Assembly: GCA_903835235.1 (NCBI GenBank)
Contig: CAILMF010000010.1
Span: 1 to 64,000, forward strand
Origin: an uncultured Rhodospirillales bacterium
Lineage (GTDB): Bacteria; Pseudomonadota; Alphaproteobacteria; Acetobacterales; Acetobacteraceae
DNA length: 64,000 nucleotides
Direction: 5' to 3'
In this document: positions 59,155 to 64,000 of the stretch, piece by piece
How the letters are laid out: each line of letters begins with the position of its first letter
Position numbering within the stretch: position 1 is the first letter of the stretch
Notes under the pieces: model-generated
Database searches by the model: none
Told to the model about the DNA's origin: nothing
The model's input: only the letters and a program-made list of their open reading frames with translations
Made by a program: the position numbers and the translations under genes

Positions 59155-59978
59155 GCCGCGCTGCACACCAGGGCAGGGGCCTGGCCGTGGGCCGAGAGGT
59201 CGCGGATGGTCGCGTCCGGCCCGCACAGCGCGCAGGCGGGGTCGCGCCGCAGCTTGACGGTGCGGAAGCGCGTATCCAGCGCATCCCACAGCAGCAGCCG
59301 GCCGGACATGCTTTCCCCGATCTCCAGGATTTCCTTCAGCACCTCGGTGGCCTGCAAGGTGCCCATCACGCCGGTGACGGCGCCGAGCACGCCGGCCTCC
59401 CCGCAGCTGGGCACCAGGCCGTCCGGCGGCATTTCCGGGTGCAGGCAGCGGTGGCAGGGGTGCGGCGCGCCGAGATGCGCCTTGTAGGTGGCAAGCTGGC
59501 CCTCGAACCGCAGCACCGCCGCCGAGACCAGCGGCTTGCCGAGCAGGTGGCAGGCATCCCCCAGCAGGAAGCGGGTGGGGAAGTTGTCGGTGCCGTCGCA
59601 GATGAGGTCGTAGCGCGGGATCAGCTCCAGCGCCGCCGCGGCATCCATGCGGCGGGCATGGACTTCCACCCGCACTTCCGGGTTCAGCCCGGCCAGCGTT
59701 TCGGCGGCGCTTTCCGCCTTGTTGCGGCCGACGCGTGCAGTGCTATGCGCCACCTGGCGTTGCAGGTTGGAAAGCTCCAGCGTGTCGTGGTCCACCAGCC
59801 CCAGCGTGCCGACGCCCGCCGCCGCCAGGTACAGCGCCAGCGGCGAGCCCAGCCCGCCGGCGCCGACCACCAGCACCCGCGCCGCGCGCAGCCTGGCCTG
59901 GCCGATGGCGCCGACATCCTGCAGCAGGATATGGCGCGAATAGCGGTGCAGTTCGGCGTCGGTGAAATCGAGGTCCAT
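59151..59978 (-). CDS. HesA/MoeB/ThiF family adenylyltransferase
   Basis: A 275-residue E1-like enzyme that adenylates the C-terminal Gly of MoaD/ThiS-type proteins. VLVVGAGGLGSPLALYLAAAGVG (ATP loop) is at 34-56, then VDHDTLELSNLQRQVAH, CDGTDNFPTRF, the zinc pairs HPCHRCLH and ACALCG, and PSCGEAGVLG with a Cys that could form the thioester. MoeB and ThiF cannot be told apart here because no MoaD/ThiS gene is adjacent. Downstream dsrE overlaps it. Upstream dut is 18 bases away. Confidence 0.9.
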   Translation of the reverse strand: MDLDFTDAELHRYSRHILLQDVGAIGQARLRAARVLVVGAGGLGSPLALYLAAAGVGTLGLVDHDTLELSNLQRQVAHSTARVGRNKAESAAETLAGLNPEVRVEVHARRMDAAAALELIPRYDLICDGTDNFPTRFLLGDACHLLGKPLVSAAVLRFEGQLATYKAHLGAPHPCHRCLHPEMPPDGLVPSCGEAGVLGAVTGVMGTLQATEVLKEILEIGESMSGRLLLWDALDTRFRTVKLRRDPACALCGPDATIRDLSAHGQAPALVCSAA

Positions 59979-59995
59979 GGCGGCGATATGGGTGC

Positions 59996-60445
59996 TCAGC
60001 CGGTGCCTGTCGAGCCGAAGCCGCCGGCACCCCGCGCCGTCTCCGGCAGCTCCGTCACCTCGGCCCAGGCGGCGCGCGCCACCGGGGCCAGCACCGCCTG
60101 GGCGATGCGCATGCCGCGTTCCACCGTGAAGGGTTCCTGGCCCGCATTCATCACGATGACGCCGAGTTCCCCGCGGTAATCCTCGTCGATGGTCCCGGGG
60201 CTGTTGGGCAGCACGATGCCGTTCTTCAGCGCCAGCCCGCTGCGGGGGCGGACCTGCAATTCATAGCCGGCGGGGATGGCCAGGCGCAGCCCGGTGGGCA
60301 CCAGCGCGCGGGCGCCCGGCGCCAGCGTGAGGGGCGCGGCAACCGCGGCCAGCAGGTCCATGCCCGCCGCGCCCGCGGTGGCATAGCTGGGCAGGGGCAG
60401 CCCTTCCGCATGGGGCAGCCGGACCACCGCAATCTGCACGCTCAC
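59996..60445 (-). CDS. dut: Deoxyuridine 5'-triphosphate nucleotidohydrolase
   Basis: A 149-residue trimeric dUTPase that keeps dUTP low and makes dUMP. All five motifs are visible: [48 protein letters not shown] and GAGGFGSTG. The length equals the family norm (about 150). The GTG start overlaps the coaBC stop by four bases. An internal GTG two codons later is also possible. Confidence 0.95.
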   Translation of the reverse strand: MSVQIAVVRLPHAEGLPLPSYATAGAAGMDLLAAVAAPLTLAPGARALVPTGLRLAIPAGYELQVRPRSGLALKNGIVLPNSPGTIDEDYRGELGVIVMNAGQEPFTVERGMRIAQAVLAPVARAAWAEVTELPETARGAGGFGSTGTG

Positions 60446-61626
60446 GCCATGTCCTCCGCAATCCGCTGCGCCAGCCGCGCCGCCACATCCGCCTTGGGCA
60501 TGCGCGGCCAATCCTCCACGCCGGCCGCTGTCACCAGGTGCACCGCATTGGCGTCGCCGCCCATCACGTCGCCCGAGACGTCGTTCGCCACGATCCAATC
60601 ACAGCCTTTCCGCGCACGCTTGGCGACGGCGTGCTGCACCACCGTCTCGGTCTCGGCGGCGAAGCCGACCACCAGGCGGGGGCGCTGTGCATGGGCGCTG
60701 ACCGTGGCCAATATGTCCGGGTTCAGCGCCATTTCCAGCGTCGGCGCCGCGGCGCCCGGCTGCTTCTTCAGCTTCTGGTCGGCTTCGCGGGCCACGCGCC
60801 AATCTGCCACGGCGGCGGCCATGACAGCGATGTCGGCCGGCAGCGCCGCCTCGCAGGCCGCCAGCATCTCGCGCGCCGTCTCCACCCGCACCACGGTCAC
60901 GCCCCTGGGGTCGGGCTGCACCACGGGGCCGCTGACCAGCGTGACGCGCGCGCCCAGCGCCGCCAGCGCGCCGGCAATGGCATGGCCCTGCTTGCCGCTG
61001 CTGCGATTGGCGATGTAGCGCACGGGGTCGATGGGTTCATGCGTCGGGCCAGAGGTGACCACCGCGTGCCGGCCCACCAGCGGCCCGGCAGGCGCCAGCA
61101 GCGCGGCGATGGCGGTGAATATCTCCGCCGGCTCGCTGAGCCGCCCTGGCCCGCTTTCCGGCTCGGCCATGGCGCCCTCGCCGGGGCCGACCACCGCCAC
61201 GCCGCGCGCGCGCAGCGCCGCCAGGTTGGCGCGAGTGGCCGGATGCTCCCACATCGCCGGGTTCATCGCCGGGGCCACCAGCACCGGCGCGCGGGTCGCC
61301 AGCAGCACCGTGCTGGCCAGGTCGTCGGCCAGGCCATGCGCCATTTTGGCCAACAGGTCGGCCGAAGCCGGCGCCACCACCACCGCGTCCGGCAGGCGCG
61401 CCAGGCGGATATGGCCAATCTCGGCCTCGGCGGCCCAGAGGTCGTCATGCACGCGCTGGCCGGTGATGCCCGCCAGCGCCTCCTTGGTCACGAAACGGGC
61501 GCCGCCTGCCGTCAGCACCGCATGCGCGGTCGCGCCGGCCTTGCGCAGCAGCCGAGCCAGTTCCAGCGCCTTGTAGGCAGCAATGCTGCCGGAAATGACG
61601 AGCAGGATGTTCTTGCCGTGGAGCAT
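60442..61626 (-). CDS. coaBC: Bifunctional CoaBC (Dfp) coenzyme A biosynthesis protein
   Basis: A 394-residue fusion. Residues 1-185 form the flavin-dependent phosphopantothenoylcysteine decarboxylase ([50 protein letters not shown]). Residues 190-394 are phosphopantothenate-cysteine ligase ([43 protein letters not shown]). It catalyses steps two and three of CoA synthesis. The ATG at 61626 fits. Coupled to dut by a 4-base overlap; the composite repeat lies upstream, between it and the hypothetical gene. Confidence 0.96.
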   Translation of the reverse strand: MLHGKNILLVISGSIAAYKALELARLLRKAGATAHAVLTAGGARFVTKEALAGITGQRVHDDLWAAEAEIGHIRLARLPDAVVVAPASADLLAKMAHGLADDLASTVLLATRAPVLVAPAMNPAMWEHPATRANLAALRARGVAVVGPGEGAMAEPESGPGRLSEPAEIFTAIAALLAPAGPLVGRHAVVTSGPTHEPIDPVRYIANRSSGKQGHAIAGALAALGARVTLVSGPVVQPDPRGVTVVRVETAREMLAACEAALPADIAVMAAAVADWRVAREADQKLKKQPGAAAPTLEMALNPDILATVSAHAQRPRLVVGFAAETETVVQHAVAKRARKGCDWIVANDVSGDVMGGDANAVHLVTAAGVEDWPRMPKADVAARLAQRIAEDMA

Positions 61627-61659
61627 GGTCGGACCCTAGCCCGTGATGGCCGCGCCCGC

Positions 61660-61760
61660 CTAGGGTCTGTCAGGCGCGGACAGCAGCGCCTGACAGACCC
61701 TAGTGCTTTGTTTTGTCGTGTGATTCACGTCTTCGGCGATACCGCCTGCGACGATCACGC
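61660..61760 (-). repeat. Composite palindromic repeat A-B, copy 3 (reverse orientation)
   Basis: Palindrome B lies at 61660-61703 with perfect 18-bp arms CTAGGGTCTGTCAGGCGC / GCGCCTGACAGACCCTAG. The spacer, read on the minus strand, is GACAAAACAA; palindrome A follows at 61718-61760 (outer GTGTGAT / ATCACGC, inner GGCG-GTAT-CGCC). Against copies 1 and 2, the B stem shows paired changes (A-T to G-C, C-G to T-A). It abuts the stop of the hypothetical gene and precedes coaBC. Confidence 0.85.
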
Positions 61761-61761
61761 T

Positions 61762-62223
61762 CTAATTCGTCTCCACGGGGGAAAGCGCATCAACCGCGCG
61801 CAGCAGCCCCTGGCACACCCGCCAGACGCTGGCGGTGCCGAAATACAGGTCCATGCCGCCATCCAACTCGCCGACGTGCAGCCGGTAGCCATTGGTCAGC
61901 ACCTCCACTGCCACGCGCATCGTCTCGGTGATGGCGTGCTGGGTGCGGGCAAGAAAAACGGCGTCCACGATGGTCCGCGCCAATAGCCGCGCATCCTCCA
62001 GCTCCAGCGTGAACAGCCGCGGCGCGGCGCGGCTGGCGTTGAAGGCGAAGACCGCGTCCACCTGGATGGTTCGGCCCGCGGGGCAGAACACCAGCCTGGT
62101 CAGCGGCTTGCCGGCCGGGAACAGGAAGGCCCGCTCGTCCAGGTCCACCGGCACCTGCTGGATGCTGGCCAGGGTGGGGGTGCCAGCCAGGTCGCCCAGG
62201 CCGCTCAGCCGCGTGGTCAGCAC
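61762..62223 (-). CDS. Hypothetical protein downstream of ubiE
   Basis: A 153-residue soluble protein of mixed alpha/beta composition, with QVPVDLDERAFLFPAGKPLTRLVFCPAG and MDLYFGTASVWRVCQGLLRAVDAL. No motif or family recognised. The GTG start lies two bases past the ubiE stop, so translation is coupled. It ends at the composite repeat. Codon use is like its neighbours. It may belong with quinone or lipid work by position only. Confidence 0.65.
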   Translation of the reverse strand: MLTTRLSGLGDLAGTPTLASIQQVPVDLDERAFLFPAGKPLTRLVFCPAGRTIQVDAVFAFNASRAAPRLFTLELEDARLLARTIVDAVFLARTQHAITETMRVAVEVLTNGYRLHVGELDGGMDLYFGTASVWRVCQGLLRAVDALSPVETN

Positions 62224-62225
62224 GG

Positions 62226-62963
62226 CTACAGCCGCCAGCCGCTGTGGATGGCGACGATGCCGCCGGACAGGCTCTGGTACTTCACCCGCTCCAGCCCGGC
62301 GGAGCGCATCATCTCGGCCAAGGCCTCCTGGTCCGGGAACATGCGGATGCTCTCGGCCAGGTACTGGTAGCTTTCGGCGTCGCCGGCCACCCGGCTGCCC
62401 AGCAGCGGCAGCACCTTGAAGCTCCAGGCGTCATACACCGGGGCGAGCGGGGCGACCTCCACGCGGGAGAATTCCAGGCAATGGAACCGCCCGCCCGGCC
62501 GCAGCACGCGCCGCGCCTCCCGCAGCACCGCCGGCTTGTCGGTGCAGTTGCGCAGCCCGAAGGCGATGGAGACCTTCTCCACGCTGCGATCCGGCAGCGG
62601 AATATGCTCGGCATCGACGCAGAGGAAGCTCAGCCCCTCGGCCAGGCCGCGTTCCAGCGCGCGGCCCTGGGCCACCGCCAGCATGGCCGGGTTGATGTCG
62701 CTCAGCAGCACCCGCCCGGCGCCCTTTTCCAGCGCGGCGAAGCTGATATCCCCGGTGCCGCCGGCCAGGTCCAGCAGCGTCTCCCGCGGCGAACAGCCAA
62801 TGGCGGCGACGAAGGCCCGTTTCCAGGCCCGGTGCAGGCCCAGCGACATCAGGTCGTTCATCAGGTCATAGCGTGGGGCGACGCTGGCGAAGACTTCCTT
62901 CACCAGCCCGGCCTTGTCCTCGCGGGCCACCTGGCGGTAGCCGAAATCGACTTCTTCCTGCAT
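62226..62963 (-). CDS. ubiE: Demethylmenaquinone/ubiquinone methyltransferase UbiE
   Basis: A 245-residue SAM-dependent C-methyltransferase of ubiquinone (and menaquinone) synthesis. [38 protein letters not shown], motif [41 protein letters not shown] and [14 protein letters not shown] are diagnostic. The length is normal. It is divergent from mutM by 38 bases, a common alphaproteobacterial layout (mutM-ubiE-ubiB). ubiB is not here; a hypothetical gene takes its place. Confidence 0.97.
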   Translation of the reverse strand: MQEEVDFGYRQVAREDKAGLVKEVFASVAPRYDLMNDLMSLGLHRAWKRAFVAAIGCSPRETLLDLAGGTGDISFAALEKGAGRVLLSDINPAMLAVAQGRALERGLAEGLSFLCVDAEHIPLPDRSVEKVSIAFGLRNCTDKPAVLREARRVLRPGGRFHCLEFSRVEVAPLAPVYDAWSFKVLPLLGSRVAGDAESYQYLAESIRMFPDQEALAEMMRSAGLERVKYQSLSGGIVAIHSGWRL

Positions 62964-63001
62964 GGGGGGAGGCTAGCACCAGTCGCCCTGGGGGGGAACG
63001 C

Positions 63002-63847
63002 ATGCCCGAATTGCCGGAAGTGGAGACCGTGATGCGCGGCCTGGCGAAGGTGCTGGACGGCCAGCGCATCGTCGCCGCCGGCATCGCCCGCCCGGATATG
63101 CGCTGGCCCTTCCCGGACGGCCTGGTCACGCGGCTGACCGGCGCCCGCGTGCTCGGCTTCCGCCGCCGCGCGAAGTACATGCTGATGCGGCTGGACGGCG
63201 GCGACAGCGTGCTGATCCACCTGGGCATGTCCGGCCGCATGGTCGCCCGCCGCGCGCAGGACCGGCCGAACGAGCCGGTGGCGCATGAGCATTTCAGCCT
63301 GGAGACCGAGGGCGGCACCCATGTCGGCTTCGTCGACCCGCGCCGTTTTGGCAGTGTGGACCTGGTGGCGACCGAGCGGGAGGACGCCCACAAGCTGCTG
63401 GCCGGGCTGGGGCCGGAGCCGCTGGATGACGCCTTCACCCCACAGGTGCTGAGCGACGCCCTGGCCGGCAAGCACACGCCGATCAAGGCGGCGCTGCTGG
63501 ACCAGAAGGTGGTCGCCGGCCTGGGCAACATCTATGTGAGCGAGGCGCTGTACCGCGCCGGCATCAGCCCGCGCCGAGAGGCCTACAGCGTGGCCGGGGC
63601 GCGCTGCCTGAAGCTGGTGCCCGCGATCAAGGCGGTGCTGGAGGAGAGCATCGCAGCCGGCGGCTCCAGCCTGCGCGACTATGTCCAGGCTGACGGCGGG
63701 ATCGGCTTTTTCCAGGAGCGGTTCCGCGTCTACGACAGGGAAGGCCTGCCCTGTGACGACTGCCCGGGGGAGCCGAAGTGCCAGGGCATCCAGCGGATCG
63801 TGCAATCCGGCCGGGCCAGCTTCTATTGCCCGCGGCACCAGCGTTAG
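63002..63847 (+). CDS. mutM: Formamidopyrimidine-DNA glycosylase (Fpg/MutM)
   Basis: A 281-residue DNA glycosylase/AP lyase that removes 8-oxoguanine. The catalytic Pro-1 and Glu-2 are in [10 protein letters not shown], the Lys of the helix region in KYMLMRL and the H2TH part [20 protein letters not shown]. The C-terminal zinc finger is unusual: it reads [16 protein letters not shown] then FYCPRHQR, so the last Cys of the common CPxCQ motif is His. A CCCH finger can still bind zinc. The ATG at 63002 gives the obligatory MPELPE start. Upstream 38 bases are shared with ubiE. Confidence 0.95.
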   Translation: MPELPEVETVMRGLAKVLDGQRIVAAGIARPDMRWPFPDGLVTRLTGARVLGFRRRAKYMLMRLDGGDSVLIHLGMSGRMVARRAQDRPNEPVAHEHFSLETEGGTHVGFVDPRRFGSVDLVATEREDAHKLLAGLGPEPLDDAFTPQVLSDALAGKHTPIKAALLDQKVVAGLGNIYVSEALYRAGISPRREAYSVAGARCLKLVPAIKAVLEESIAAGGSSLRDYVQADGGIGFFQERFRVYDREGLPCDDCPGEPKCQGIQRIVQSGRASFYCPRHQR

Positions 63848-63881
63848 ATAAGCCGAAAGCCAGAACCAAAGGGGACGCAGC

Positions 63882-64000
63882 ATGGCCTACGAAATGATCC
63901 TGACGGAAACCCGCGGCCCGGTGGCGCTGATCACGCTGAACCGCCCGAAGGCGCTGAACGCGCTGTGCGACCAGCTGATGCGCGAGTTGGGCGAGGCGCT
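63882..64000 (+). CDS. Enoyl-CoA hydratase/isomerase family, 3' end outside window
   Basis: Only the first 39 codons lie in the window. [20 protein letters not shown] followed by [19 protein letters not shown] is the standard start of crotonase-fold enoyl-CoA hydratases of fatty acid breakdown. The ATG at 63882 follows GGGGACGCAGC. It is 34 bases after the mutM stop. The exact member (FadB1-, EchA- or 3-hydroxypropionyl-type) cannot be told. Confidence 0.85.
   Translation, partial: MAYEMILTETRGPVALITLNRPKALNALCDQLMRELGEA

Noticed and set aside
1-64000. Defence island, prophage, CRISPR or transposon
   Set aside because: No integrase other than XerD, no transposase, cas gene, toxin-antitoxin pair or phage structural gene was seen, and codon use is even throughout.

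Overview
The window is about 70% GC and fully coding-dense. It looks like the chromosome of an alphaproteobacterium of the Acetobacteraceae, probably Roseomonas-like. The pointers are alphaproteobacterial small families (DUF2842, DUF1289, a NepR-like protein), an HWE-family histidine kinase, the gene orders rplY-pth-ychF and coaBC-dut-hesA, and several TctC/Bug-type solute-binding proteins that stand apart from any TctA/TctB membrane genes. No rRNA, tRNA, CRISPR array, prophage or IS transposase was seen. The family assignment rests on gene content, not on a marker phylogeny. No gene-free stretch exceeds 300 bases.

Layout. 1-6040: truncated Gly/Ala-rich secreted protein, MsbA-type ABC exporter, degenerate Bug-like protein, apt and a membrane sensor kinase. 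6300-7600: DUF2842 protein and two tandem MgtC/SapB paralogues. 7626-15440, all on the minus strand: housekeeping run ychF, a hypothetical, pth, rplY, an MFS exporter, accA, a methyltransferase, xerD and a 48-residue membrane ORF. 15495-18505: a fused shikimate kinase/3-dehydroquinate synthase (AroKB) and UDP-galactopyranose mutase. 18510-29173: amidohydrolase and peptidase genes (AstE-like, ArgE-like, MlrC), transglutaminase-like protein, MBL-fold hydrolase, DUF805, ScsC/DsbA-like oxidoreductase, a GGT-like lipoprotein with an aminotransferase, DUF1761 and an ABM monooxygenase. 29380-34343: ArsR-type regulator with MFS, SDR, agmatinase-type ureohydrolase, RidA-type and CBS proteins. 34429-46830: five solute-binding proteins (four TctC/Bug, one branched-chain type) among YqhA, a DUF1194 protein, a PhnW-like aminotransferase, OmpW, DUF1289, fhs, a NepR-like protein and a TPR-methyltransferase. 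46888-55416: rarA-crcB, lactate/malate-type dehydrogenase with a PhoD-like phosphatase, FAH-family protein with an alpha/beta hydrolase, an epimerase and a TPR protein. 55458-58696: an MFS gene, a three-subunit nitrile hydratase/thiocyanate hydrolase-like operon and an SH3 protein. 58783-64000: coaBC-dut-hesA-dsrE, ubiE with a hypothetical, mutM, and the start of an enoyl-CoA hydratase.

The most unusual content is non-coding. Between the genes lie several families of palindromic dispersed repeats. One composite element (palindrome A, spacer GACAAAACAA, palindrome B) occurs three times, at 44317, 48610 and 61660, and its second stem shows compensatory base changes. A shorter relative of palindrome A recurs singly and as a 3 x 55-bp tandem array. 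A separate double-hairpin element occurs three times (6044, 33151, 33719). Among the proteins, the most notable are the split-beta nitrile hydratase family operon, the AroKB fusion, a gamma-glutamyltransferase-like lipoprotein without the catalytic Thr, and an orphan NepR-like protein.

Start codons were chosen from family length, ribosome binding sites and overlaps. Many genes use GTG, one probably TTG. Promoters were not called because no -35/-10 pair stood out at this GC content.
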